IMG/VR virus record: IMGVR_UViG_3300044295_000290
Coordinates: 1-20,089 of that record
Reading direction: 5' to 3' (one strand)
Length of the DNA stretch: 20,089 bases
DNA from: a virus
The notes beneath the pieces were generated by a model. That model saw only the letters and a list, made by a program, of their open reading frames with translations. It did no database searches and was not told where the DNA came from. The translations under genes were made by a program, and so were the position numbers. How positions within the stretch are numbered: the first letter of the stretch is position 1; every line of letters begins with the position of its first letter. Positions 1-7,346 of the stretch are shown in pieces.

Positions 1-198
1 AACATCACCGGTGGCAACATCTTAACAGGTGGATTAGTTAGTGCAACAGGAACTGTAACTGGTAGTTCAGTACTGGGTTCTGTAGTATCTGCGTCAGCTA
101 ACGTCACCGGTGGCAACATCTTAACAGGTGGATTAGTTAGTGCAACAGGAACTGTAACTGGTAGTTCAGTACTGGGTTCTGTAGTATCTGCGTCAGCT
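1..198 (+). repeat. Two 99-bp tandem direct repeats within the fibre gene
   Basis: Copy 1 is 1-99 and copy 2 is 100-198. They differ at one base only (A at 4, G at 103), and a third, diverging copy begins at 199. Each copy encodes 33 residues in frame (N[I/V]TGGNILTGGLVSATG, then TVTGSSVLGSVVSASA). The near identity contrasts with the heavily diverged units downstream. More copies may lie to the left of the window. Confidence 0.95.
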
Positions 199-3100
199 AA
201 CGTCACCGGTGGTAACTTGTTAACTGGTGGATTGATATCTGCTACATCAACAATCACTTCGGCAGCTAACATCACTGGTGGCAACGTCTTAACTGCCGGA
301 CAAGTTTCAGCAACTGGTAACATCACTGGTGGCAATGTTACCACCGGTGTATTGAATGCCACTACCGGTAACTTGTTGGTTGGTACTTCGGCTGGTAATA
401 TCAATATTGTACCAACTACAGGCAATATTGTATTGGCATCTGGCAATACCTACATCAACAACGTCAAGACTCCGGTACAAGACGGTGATGCAGCCTCTAA
501 ATACTATGTTGATACAATGGTATCATCTGGTATTGCATATCACCAACCAGTGCTTGCAGCCACAGTTTCTAACTCAGCTGTGACCACCGGCGGTACAGTA
601 ACTTATACACAACCCAATGGTGCTGGAAACGGCATTGGTGCATACCTGCAAACAACTGGTAGTTGGAATTTGATTGATAGCGCCAACGTCCAAACAGCCA
701 ACACACGTATCTTGATCAAGGACGAAGGCAACGCAGTTTGGAACGGTGTATATGGTTGGGCTAACGCCACCACAATCATTCGTACTACAGATGCTGATGA
801 ATATGGTCCAGATAGTACAGTGGCATTGAGTATCAACGATTACTTCTTTGTGTCAAGCGGTAGCGTAAATGCTGGATCTGCCTATGTAGTAAGCGCACCC
901 ACAGGCACAATTACCTTTGGCACATCTAATATCACATTTAGTCAGTTCAGCACAAGTCAAGTTTATTCAGCCAATGGATCGGCTGGTTTAAGTTTGAATG
1001 GTACTGTGTTCAATGCCAAAGTAGACAATGCTACCACAGCATTTGATGGCAATGGTAATATCATTGTCAAAGCGTCAGCCACTTTAACCACACCCAATAT
1101 TGGTGCAGCAACTGGTACCAGTTTGAGCACAACCGGTAACGTCACCGGCGGCAATGTGTTGACAGGTGGACTAATATCTGCAACAGGAAATATCACAGGC
1201 AATTATATTATTGGTAACGGCAGTCAGTTGACCGGCTTGCCAGCAAGCTACAGTAACGCAAGCGTTGCTGCATACTTAGCATCAGGCGCTGATACATCAA
1301 ACATCGTTACCACTGCCAACGTTTCAGGCGGCAACTTGCTGACTGGAGGTGCAATTTCTGCTACCAGCAACATCACTGGAGGAAACCTGCTATTAACATC
1401 GGGTACAATATCCGCAGCAGGCATGACTTATGATCCAGCCAATTATCTTTTGCAGATAGGCGGCACCGGTCCGGCAAATATTCGAATTGATGGATTGAGT
1501 GGCATATACGCTGGCACAGGTCGTCAAATATCAGCTATTGCAAACGTCACTGGCGGCAATTTGTTGACAGGTGGATTGATATCCGCAACTGCCAACATAA
1601 CTGGTGGTAACTTGCTGACTGCAGGAGTAGTATCTGTAACTGGCAACATCATTGGTGCTTTAGATCTATATATAGGTAACGGCGCCGCTGCAACTAGTTT
1701 TGTTAACCCCATTGCAATTTTCAAAGATACTGGTAATACCTATGTTCAAGTTGCTGCAATTAATAGTGCAAGCACTGGCTCTGCTGATTTTACTGCCTAT
1801 GGAAACAACGGCGATGATACTCAGTCTTGGGCTGATATGGGCTTTACTGGCAATGCATTTACTGACACTAATTATACAGTAACTGCTCCTGGGGATGGTT
1901 ATTTCTTTGTACAAGGCAACACTGCCACTGGTGGCAATTTGGTGATTGCAACTGGTGCAATAGGCAACACCAAAGATATTGTTTTTGCAACCGGTGGATT
2001 CTTGGCAGGGAATATCAAAGCTAGGTTAGTTAATTCCACTGGCGCATTTAGTGTTACTGCTAACGTTATTGGTGGAAACATAACCACAGCCGGACTTATT
2101 ACTGCGACTGGCAACATTAGCTCAGCTGGCAACATATCAGCCACGTACTTCATTGGTAATGGTAGCTTGTTGACTGGTATATCAGCAGGAAGCTCATATT
2201 CCAATGCTAACGTGGCTGCTTACTTGCCAACTTACACTGGCAACATTGCTGCCAACAACATCAGCATTACCACTTCGTTAACTGGCAATACTATCAGTAC
2301 CAGTGGTAATATTACTACTAGCAACTTATCTCTATCTTATGGTGTAATATCTACTGCCGGTATGGTCTATGATCCAGTCAACTATCTATTGACTATTGGA
2401 TCAGGACCCGCTAATGTCAGAATTGATGGATTTGGTGGAGTGTACGCTGGAACTGGGCGAGTAGTATCCGCAGTTGGTAATATCACTGGTGGTAACTTGT
2501 TGACAGGTGGATTGATTTCAGCCACATCAACAGTCACTTCAGCAGCCAACATCACTGGTGGTAACTTGTTGACAGGTGGATTGATTTCAGCAACTGGAAA
2601 TATCAGCTCAGCTGGTAATGTATCAGGCACATACTTCATTGGTAACGGCAGCTTGTTGACTGGTATATCATCGGGCAGCAGTACCAAGATCAGCAATGGT
2701 ACATCAGAAGCCAACATTGGTACATCGGGTGGCAATGCCAATATTTCAATTGGTGGTACTGCAAACGTTGTGGTTGTGGCCAATACCGGTGTGTATGTGT
2801 CTGGAATAACCAGTGCCAGTGGTAATATCGTAACTGCAGGCAATATAGTTACTGGAGGAGGTACAGGTGGTAACATTAGTGGTGTTAATTATATAACTGC
2901 TACCACATTTAGTGCCACTTCAAATATAATTACAGGTGCCGGAACAGGTGGTAACATTAGTGGTGCTAACGTTATTTCTGCTACTACACTGAGTGCTACT
3001 GCCAACATAACTGGTGGTAACTTGTTAACTAGTGGTTTGATCAGTGTTACTACATCAATCACCGCCGGAGCAGCAATCAGCGCCACAGGCAACGTTACTG

Positions 3101-3471
3101 GCGGTAACATCCTAACCGGTGGCATAGTCAGTGCTATTGGTAACATTGTAACCAATGGTTCGATTAGTGCTGTTGGCAACATTGTATCAATTGGTAACAT
3201 CAGTGGTGGTAACGTGTTAGGCGGAGCCAACGTCAACGCTACAACCCACACAGGTACCACAGTATCAGTAACAGCCAACGTCACTGGCGGTAATATTATC
3301 ACAGCTGGCGTTGTTAGTGCTGCTGGTAACATACAATTGGCAAACGGCTGGTTGATCAACGCCGGCGCGTCTAAGCTGACAATTTATTTTGGTGCCACAG
3401 CAGTGTTCTCAATTGACGCCACAGGCAACGTGATTGGCAAGGCTGACGTAACTGCATACGGCACACCATAA
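1..3471 (+). CDS. Repeat-rich tail fibre / adhesin-like structural protein (5' end missing)
   Basis: The frame is open from the first base with no stop, so the window holds only the C-terminal 1156 residues; no start codon inside the window should be taken as real. About 17 copies of a short unit of the form NxTGGNxLTGGxISATG make most of the protein, typical of beta-structured phage fibres. Between them lie recognisable fibre modules: an INNVKTPVQDGDAASKYYVD segment (about nt 455-520) like the 'PxxxxDAAtKaYVD' repeat of tail fibres, a module with ILIKDEGNAVWNGVYGW and YFFVSSGS (about nt 690-870) common in phage tail proteins, three FIGNGSxLTGI-type segments, and an IGNGAAATSF domain (nt 1672-2060). 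It ends with SIDATGNVIGKADVTAYGTP, a natural-looking C-terminus. The likely role is host-surface binding on the virion. It converges with the Nudix gene and ends in a strong terminator. It could instead be another long virion appendage; no chaperone or peptidase domain is seen. Confidence 0.75.
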   Translation, partial: NITGGNILTGGLVSATGTVTGSSVLGSVVSASANVTGGNILTGGLVSATGTVTGSSVLGSVVSASANVTGGNLLTGGLISATSTITSAANITGGNVLTAGQVSATGNITGGNVTTGVLNATTGNLLVGTSAGNINIVPTTGNIVLASGNTYINNVKTPVQDGDAASKYYVDTMVSSGIAYHQPVLAATVSNSAVTTGGTVTYTQPNGAGNGIGAYLQTTGSWNLIDSANVQTANTRILIKDEGNAVWNGVYGWANATTIIRTTDADEYGPDSTVALSINDYFFVSSGSVNAGSAYVVSAPTGTITFGTSNITFSQFSTSQVYSANGSAGLSLNGTVFNAKVDNATTAFDGNGNIIVKASATLTTPNIGAATGTSLSTTGNVTGGNVLTGGLISATGNITGNYIIGNGSQLTGLPASYSNASVAAYLASGADTSNIVTTANVSGGNLLTGGAISATSNITGGNLLLTSGTISAAGMTYDPANYLLQIGGTGPANIRIDGLSGIYAGTGRQISAIANVTGGNLLTGGLISATANITGGNLLTAGVVSVTGNIIGALDLYIGNGAAATSFVNPIAIFKDTGNTYVQVAAINSASTGSADFTAYGNNGDDTQSWADMGFTGNAFTDTNYTVTAPGDGYFFVQGNTATGGNLVIATGAIGNTKDIVFATGGFLAGNIKARLVNSTGAFSVTANVIGGNITTAGLITATGNISSAGNISATYFIGNGSLLTGISAGSSYSNANVAAYLPTYTGNIAANNISITTSLTGNTISTSGNITTSNLSLSYGVISTAGMVYDPVNYLLTIGSGPANVRIDGFGGVYAGTGRVVSAVGNITGGNLLTGGLISATSTVTSAANITGGNLLTGGLISATGNISSAGNVSGTYFIGNGSLLTGISSGSSTKISNGTSEANIGTSGGNANISIGGTANVVVVANTGVYVSGITSASGNIVTAGNIVTGGGTGGNISGVNYITATTFSATSNIITGAGTGGNISGANVISATTLSATANITGGNLLTSGLISVTTSITAGAAISATGNVTGGNILTGGIVSAIGNIVTNGSISAVGNIVSIGNISGGNVLGGANVNATTHTGTTVSVTANVTGGNIITAGVVSAAGNIQLANGWLINAGASKLTIYFGATAVFSIDATGNVIGKADVTAYGTP
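1423..1536 (+). repeat. Fibre module duplication, copy 1 (YDPxNYLL...YAGTGR)
   Basis: This segment encodes 38 residues beginning MTYDPANYLLQIGGTGPANI and ending YAGTGRQISA. A 37-residue relative is encoded at 2362-2472 (MVYDPVNYLLTIGSGPANVR ... YAGTGRVVSA). Both copies are followed by the same NxTGGNLLTGGLISAT unit, so a larger block was duplicated and then diverged. Confidence 0.85.
2362..2472 (+). repeat. Fibre module duplication, copy 2
   Basis: Second copy of the YDPxNYLL module, one codon shorter than the copy at 1423-1536 (IGSGPAN against IGGTGPAN). It is followed by two exact 41-bp repeats (2482-2522 and 2551-2591) that encode ITGGNLLTGGLIS. Confidence 0.85.
2482..2591 (+). repeat. 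Pair of identical 41-bp direct repeats in the fibre gene
   Basis: The 41 bases at 2482-2522 recur exactly at 2551-2591, 69 bases apart. Identity at synonymous positions suggests recent duplication or gene conversion rather than only protein-level selection. Confidence 0.85.
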
Positions 3472-3522
3472 ACTGTGGGTTAGTTTGCTACAAAAATAGC
3501 AGACTCCACAGTTTGTATTTTT
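3470..3522 (+). terminator. Factor-independent terminator of the fibre gene, inside the Nudix 3' end
   Basis: The outer arms AAACTGTGG (3470-3478) and CCACAGTTT (3506-3514) are perfectly complementary. The inner arms 3482-3490 and 3497-3505 add nine pairs (one of them T.G) around a CAAAAA loop, with a three-base bulge (3479-3481) on the left side. The tail is GTATTTTT. The first arm includes part of the fibre stop codon. Read on the - strand the hairpin is not followed by a T-run, so it serves + transcription. Almost all of it lies within the convergent Nudix coding sequence. Confidence 0.7.
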
Positions 3523-3959
3523 GCTTTGATGCTTTCCAAGTTTACTGTGTTCCACAAACCTGGATGCATGGGTCTGGGCCAAGAACCACGATCAATCCAG
3601 GCATAGCCCATGTGTTCGTGATTGAGCACAGGAACAAATTCTGATGCAACCACACAGATCCATGTGTAGTATTCAAACGCACCGTCAGCTGAAGTAAACT
3701 TTTCCAAGGGCATCATTTGTTGATATGCGGGGAAACAGCCCAGTTCTTCAGTACACTCACGTTCCATGCCGCCTAACAGCGTTTCGCCAGATTCTATTTT
3801 GCCCCCGGGCAAGCCCCATGCGCCGGGGTGTTTGGCATCGTTGCGTAGCAGATAGAGATAGCGTCCGGTGTCTCGAGCCAGAAACCAAACGCCAACGGCT
3901 TTTACAGCACCAGGCTCCATGTGCCGCCGGGGTAAACGCCCTGATAACTTTTTATCCAT
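3480..3959 (-). CDS. Nudix hydrolase
   Basis: A 159-residue protein with a complete Nudix box Gx5Ex7REUxEExGU at residues 53-75 (G53, E59, R67, E68, E71, E72, G74), the Mg2+-binding catalytic loop that hydrolyses nucleoside diphosphates linked to another moiety. The preceding RNDAKHPGAWGLPGGKIE is a typical lead-in. Phage Nudix enzymes are thought to cleanse or recycle nucleotides (T4 NudE acts on ADP-ribose and Ap3A), but the substrate cannot be read here. An in-frame ATG at 3974 exists; I chose 3959 because AGGAG lies four bases upstream of it. With that start it overlaps the end of the gp15-like gene by 58 bases, so it is the last gene of the - strand operon. Its 3' end meets the fibre gene tail to tail, eight bases apart, and carries the fibre terminator. 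Confidence 0.88.
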   Translation of the reverse strand: MDKKLSGRLPRRHMEPGAVKAVGVWFLARDTGRYLYLLRNDAKHPGAWGLPGGKIESGETLLGGMERECTEELGCFPAYQQMMPLEKFTSADGAFEYYTWICVVASEFVPVLNHEHMGYAWIDRGSWPRPMHPGLWNTVNLESIKAKIQTVESAIFVAN

Positions 3960-5305
3960 TCTGCTCCTGTCCATTCGTATTGGATACCTGTAGTTATGTT
4001 GGTCACATACTGAATGTCAGTTTCTCGAGCAGACAAGAATGTCACACGCCAGCGATTTTGACCAGTGTATTCGATAATATCATTGGCACCGGCCACAAGA
4101 GGTTGTCCATCCTCGCCTAACCAAGCTTCGGGATTGGCCTCATTGGCCCAACTGCCTGTGGACTCAGTCAGCAGGTATCGTGTGCCCACCACCGGTGCAG
4201 GCAATCCTGAATCCGGGCCCACAGCCAGGGGATTGATAATGGCAGTGATAGGCGTCATGGTGTTTTGCGGTGCAGTGTCTGCGTCAGGTGTGTAAATCAC
4301 CAGTCGATCGTCATTGGGGTTGATCACAATGGTGCCCACAATGGTTGTTCCGTTAGGTTGATCCAATCTAATTTGACTAATGCCCGGGCGCAAAACACCA
4401 TATGCACCAATCACAGCGTTCCATGACAGTGGACTTTCGGACACCAGTTCGGTGGGTTGTAAGCTTTGATCACTGCCGTTGGGTGTGATAGTGGGCGCCT
4501 GCAACACTTGAATTTGATTGTCGATTACCATGATCTTGTAGTTCCATGGCGAAATCATCATTCTGGTGCCCAACAACAAGTCATTGTTGGTTATGGCATC
4601 AATGGCATCGCCCTGTGCATCAAATATACCAGCAACAATGCGCTCGATAACGCCAAGCTTTTTAATCTTGGCAGGACTGGAAATCCAAATTGGCATGCTG
4701 AACTTCAAGGTGGCGATGTCAATGGGATTTTCTTGGCCCTGTGGTATGGTTCTACTGCTCCAAGTAGTGCTGTCCAAATACATCACACTCAAGCTGGTCC
4801 AGTCAATGTAGTTGTCTGTTGATTGTATTTCCAAACTGGGATTGAACAAGGTAAGAATTTGCTCTAGCAACTGTAATTTTTGGTTAGTGTTGCTAGTCCA
4901 AATGTCCAAGTTAATCGAGAGCTTGTAAGGCACAGGCATCAAGCGTTCCACTGTGAATGCATTGCCTTGCGTGGTTTCGTAGGTCTCGGTCATAGAATCG
5001 TATGTGCGCTGGCGAACCGAAATGTTGTTTACAAAGTACGGCTCTTGCATGCGCTCACGTTCATAGTCCAAGCTAGAAATGTAAAATGTCATCATTGGGG
5101 TCGATGGCAAGCTTGAAGCAGAGTTTTCTTGAATGATAGTTTGGGCATTGCGAGTGGCATCGCCGTAGCGTACAGGCACACGTAGCAAAGTGGCATTGTT
5201 GACCCCGTCAGTTTCGTTGCCATACATTACCTGGAATCCAGAAAAGATTCTAGTAAATTGCAGTAAGAATCTGCGTATTTGTGCGTCATAAAAAAATTGC
5301 TGCAT
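3902..5305 (-). CDS. 15: Tail completion / sheath stabiliser protein (T4 gp15-like) with C-terminal extension
   Basis: A 467-residue protein. The N-terminal part (residues 1-220; QFFYDAQIRRFLLQFTRIFS, LLRVPVRYGDATR, LPSTPMMTFYISSLDYERER, RLMPVPYKLSINLDIWTSN) has the pattern I associate with gp15 of T4-like phages, the hexameric ring closing the top of the contractile tail below the neck. T4 gp15 is about 272 residues. Here about 200 more follow, including an 'ANDIIEYTGQNRWRV' segment and a W-rich end (YEWTGAEWIKSYQG, GGTWSLVL). The ATG at 5305 has AGGA six bases upstream. It lies 15 bases after the gp14-like stop in the same operon, which matches the 14-15 order in T4. The assignment rests on pattern memory and context; another tail-neck protein is possible. 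Confidence 0.68.
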   Translation of the reverse strand: MQQFFYDAQIRRFLLQFTRIFSGFQVMYGNETDGVNNATLLRVPVRYGDATRNAQTIIQENSASSLPSTPMMTFYISSLDYERERMQEPYFVNNISVRQRTYDSMTETYETTQGNAFTVERLMPVPYKLSINLDIWTSNTNQKLQLLEQILTLFNPSLEIQSTDNYIDWTSLSVMYLDSTTWSSRTIPQGQENPIDIATLKFSMPIWISSPAKIKKLGVIERIVAGIFDAQGDAIDAITNNDLLLGTRMMISPWNYKIMVIDNQIQVLQAPTITPNGSDQSLQPTELVSESPLSWNAVIGAYGVLRPGISQIRLDQPNGTTIVGTIVINPNDDRLVIYTPDADTAPQNTMTPITAIINPLAVGPDSGLPAPVVGTRYLLTESTGSWANEANPEAWLGEDGQPLVAGANDIIEYTGQNRWRVTFLSARETDIQYVTNITTGIQYEWTGAEWIKSYQGVYPGGTWSLVL

Positions 5306-5320
5306 GTTTGTCCTGTTTGA

Positions 5321-6673
5321 TTAGCCAATAGTAGGTGGGTTGGGCGGCAAGTTTCCGCCCTGGTCGCCGTTGTCGGCCTTGGGACGCAGGGCTTGCGATA
5401 AACTTTGACGCTGTGGAATGGGTCCCATGTCTGTGGTATTGGTAGTGTATGTATTGTTGACAAAGCTGGACCGTAAAGTTTGGTTCTCTGGACCATTGCT
5501 GAGATCTGTACGAACTTTGTCTTCAATGCGAACCCACAATCTACCATTGTATCGGAACAAGCGATTGGGCTTGTAATCCAGTCGTAGCGCAAAGTCTCCC
5601 ACCACAGGATTGGCTGGGAAGCTAACTCCAGCAGTTACAGGGAATCCGTTGGGTGCAAGGCCGTCGCCTGTCAAGTATCCAGCAGTCCATCCGTCGGCTC
5701 TGGGAGTCAATGCTTGGCCGCCTTCGGTGCTGTCCACTGGTACAGTCTGGTCTGCTCTCAGTCCAGTAGGATCAGCCGGTTCTCCCGTTAGTGTGGTTGG
5801 ATACACATACAACGGAGCCACGTCATAGCCCGACTTGGGCACTTCCACTGTGGCTTGAGCCACAATGTCATCATTGATTTGGTAATCTTTGGTACGAGTA
5901 CTTTGAATATCACTTATGGTAGGCGGAGTGTACGGAGCCCAGTAACTGGTGTTTGTGATGTCTGTTCCTGACGGAACGTTTTGAATTGCTCTGAAATATT
6001 CGTTGCCTTGATTCACAATGGTTCCTGCAGGATAAAAGTTGCCATCGTCCCAGATGTTTTCTTCCACAAACGGCTTGTTGAGAATGTCTGAGAATTCTTG
6101 TTGGTTGTTTAATGGTGTAGCCTTGATACGCCACAAGTGCGGCAACCAAGTTTGGCTAAATCCCTCTGACGCATAGTTGGCATCTTGAATTTGATAGTAA
6201 CGTGGCAATGCTCGGGGAATGGCTTCGTTTAATGGATGATAATCTTTTAAGTTTGGAACTTCGATCACATCGCCGTTCATGAGCTTGCGACCAAATGTGT
6301 CAATCATGTCGTTGTAGTGGAATGTCATAAACAGTGTGTCAGAGTTTAGGAACAGTCCAAATTGTGTTAGGTCAAAGTCCACATCCTGTGTTCTGTATAC
6401 ACCACGCATGATAAAAATGTCGGGTGCGTATGTTCGATCACGGTTTTCCAGCAACAGCAAGTCTTGGATGTTGAGTGGGCTTTGTGTTTCGTAAACAGGT
6501 TGAGTAACGTCAAAATTTCCGCTGCCTGGAACATCAGCACCACCAGTTTGTGGACCGAGATACTTATGGATGTAGATATCGAGGCCGCCAACAGTAAACA
6601 TCTCACTGATTGTGCGGTCAAAAAATTGGTAATCTTTGGTCCTATTGGGACGGTATAAACTGAGTCTTGGCAT
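5321..6673 (-). CDS. 14: Neck protein (T4 gp14-like) with inserted modules
   Basis: A 450-residue protein. Residues 1-200 (MPRLSLYRPNRTKDYQFFDR, MFTVGGLDIYIHKYLG, IQDLLLLENRDR, FGLFLNSDTLFMTFHYNDMI, NGDVIEVPNLKDYHPLN) match my recollection of the gp14 neck protein of aquatic T4-like phages; gp14 with gp13 joins head to tail. T4 gp14 is about 256 residues, so this one is much longer. Residues 207-250 (IWDDGNFYPAGTIVNQGNEY ... YWAPY) look like a CBM5/12-type carbohydrate-binding module. Residues 352-385 form a 'GDFALR...PNRLFRYNGRLWVRIED' unit common in phage tail proteins. The end is Pro/Gly-rich. I chose the ATG at 6673; an upstream TTG (6712) would overlap the divergent promoter. A TAAATA late box lies just upstream. 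First gene of the 14-15-Nudix operon. Confidence 0.65.
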   Translation of the reverse strand: MPRLSLYRPNRTKDYQFFDRTISEMFTVGGLDIYIHKYLGPQTGGADVPGSGNFDVTQPVYETQSPLNIQDLLLLENRDRTYAPDIFIMRGVYRTQDVDFDLTQFGLFLNSDTLFMTFHYNDMIDTFGRKLMNGDVIEVPNLKDYHPLNEAIPRALPRYYQIQDANYASEGFSQTWLPHLWRIKATPLNNQQEFSDILNKPFVEENIWDDGNFYPAGTIVNQGNEYFRAIQNVPSGTDITNTSYWAPYTPPTISDIQSTRTKDYQINDDIVAQATVEVPKSGYDVAPLYVYPTTLTGEPADPTGLRADQTVPVDSTEGGQALTPRADGWTAGYLTGDGLAPNGFPVTAGVSFPANPVVGDFALRLDYKPNRLFRYNGRLWVRIEDKVRTDLSNGPENQTLRSSFVNNTYTTNTTDMGPIPQRQSLSQALRPKADNGDQGGNLPPNPPTIG

Positions 6674-6681
6674 GGTAATAC

Positions 6682-6689
6682 TATTTATT
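6682..6689 (-). promoter_or_regulatory. Late-type promoter box (AATAAATA) for the gp14-like operon
   Basis: On the - strand this reads AATAAATA, seven of eight matching the T4 late consensus TATAAATA. It ends eight bases before the ATG at 6673. By T4 geometry the transcript would start about two bases before the ATG, giving almost no leader. Confidence 0.55.
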
Positions 6690-6694
6690 GACGG

Positions 6695-6723
6695 TTGACC
6701 ATTAAATCTCAAACTGCTATAAT
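6695..6723 (+). promoter_or_regulatory. Sigma70-type promoter, extended -10, probably giving a leaderless mRNA
   Basis: TTGACC (6695-6700), a 17-base spacer, then TATAAT (6718-6723) preceded by TGC, an extended -10. Only six bases separate the -10 from the ATG at 6730, so a start seven bases after the -10 falls on the A of the start codon. Confidence 0.8.
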
Positions 6724-6729
6724 TTGGAC

Positions 6730-7011
6730 ATGAAAGTAGTTAAATTAAACCGCAGATTTCGGCAGTTCAAAGAAGCCGGGCACACAGTGGCCTTGCGTTT
6801 TGAGCACGGTCATACCCCAGATTCCATAGCAATCGAACGAGCATGCCGGGATCGGTTGAAAGAAAACGGCTGGAATCGCAATCACTCCTGGTATACCTAT
6901 TATGGTGATCGTCCCAGTCGCGATGCTGTTCGTCCATATTGGATCACATTTCGCAACGAAGCAGATCTTACTTTAGTACTACTTTCTGCTGACTTGACCA
7001 AAAAACCCTAA
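6730..7011 (+). CDS. Small conserved protein of unknown function, early-type
   Basis: A 93-residue basic protein (MKVVKLNRRFRQFKEAGHTV, then ALRFEHGHTPDS, and near the end RPYWITFRNEADLTLVLLS). I recall similar small 'hypothetical' proteins in aquatic T4-like phages but no function. No signal peptide, membrane segment or metal motif is visible. The ATG at 6730 is chosen over a TTG at 6724, which falls between the -10 and the likely transcription start. There is no Shine-Dalgarno sequence and practically no room for one, so translation is predicted to be leaderless. It is divergent from the late neck operon and heads the early-type cluster, with a second promoter embedded in its last codons. 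Confidence 0.7.
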   Translation: MKVVKLNRRFRQFKEAGHTVALRFEHGHTPDSIAIERACRDRLKENGWNRNHSWYTYYGDRPSRDAVRPYWITFRNEADLTLVLLSADLTKKP

Positions 7012-7022
7012 TATGCTACAAT
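6994..7022 (+). promoter_or_regulatory. Sigma70-type promoter for the 7051-8486 gene pair
   Basis: TTGACC (6994-6999), a 17-base spacer, TGC and then TACAAT (7017-7022). It has the same architecture as the promoter at 6695-6723. The -35 and most of the spacer lie inside the last codons of the preceding gene. The predicted start is near 7029, leaving a leader of about 22 bases that contains the ribosome-binding site. Confidence 0.75.
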
Positions 7023-7050
7023 ACACACTTGTTCAACAAAGAGGTGTGTT

Positions 7051-7338
7051 ATGCAGGCTATCAATTTTGTTGCAAAATATTCCGCCACTAACAAGTCCAA
7101 AGCCGTAGTGCCTTACGACAAAGTTAAAGCAACGGAAAAATGGGTAGAGTATGCACTGGACATTGTAGACATGTCCCACATGCTCATGAAGTCAGATTTT
7201 GACACTAAGTGGAAACTAATGGCTGCTCTTGAGATTGCAGAGCGCAAAAAGGCATACATGTACCGCCACAAGAATTTTGACATCAACCGCGCACTCAAAA
7301 TTTTTGATGCTGTAAAAAATCTGCCCAAAACTAAGTAA
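7051..7338 (+). CDS. Small helical protein of unknown function
   Basis: A 95-residue protein, Lys- and Met-rich, predicted mostly helical by eye (KVKATEKWVEYALDIVDMSH, KWKLMAALEIAERKKAYMYR). I do not recognise it and see no catalytic or metal-binding motif. The ATG has AAAGAGG six bases upstream, in contrast to the leaderless gene before it. It sits eight bases before the 379-residue gene and is surely co-transcribed with it from the promoter at 6994-7022. The early-type promoter suggests a role in takeover or DNA/RNA metabolism rather than in the virion; that is inference. Confidence 0.65.
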   Translation: MQAINFVAKYSATNKSKAVVPYDKVKATEKWVEYALDIVDMSHMLMKSDFDTKWKLMAALEIAERKKAYMYRHKNFDINRALKIFDAVKNLPKTK

Positions 7339-7346
7339 GGACTAAC

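Noticed and set aside
1-216. CRISPR-like repeat array
   Set aside because: The repeats are directly adjacent without unique spacers, are multiples of three and encode an in-frame protein repeat.
498-503. TAAATA core inside the fibre gene
   Set aside because: It is deep in coding sequence with no gene start nearby; one or a few chance copies are expected.
2382-3359. Two long Pro/Leu/Val-rich open frames on the - strand opposite the fibre (2382-2876 and 2889-3359)
   Set aside because: They are mirror frames of the TGGNLLTGG repeats: low complexity, no ribosome-binding site and no recognisable domain.
6674-6712. Upstream TTG start for the gp14-like gene (13 extra residues)
   Set aside because: It would place the start on the other side of the late box, and MPRLSLYRP is a natural N-terminus.
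6674-6729. tRNA or other structured RNA in the larger gaps (6674-6729, 9283-9324, 10807-10899, 14179-14248)
   Set aside because: No cloverleaf or conserved T-loop could be traced; the gaps are explained by promoters, leaders and a terminator.
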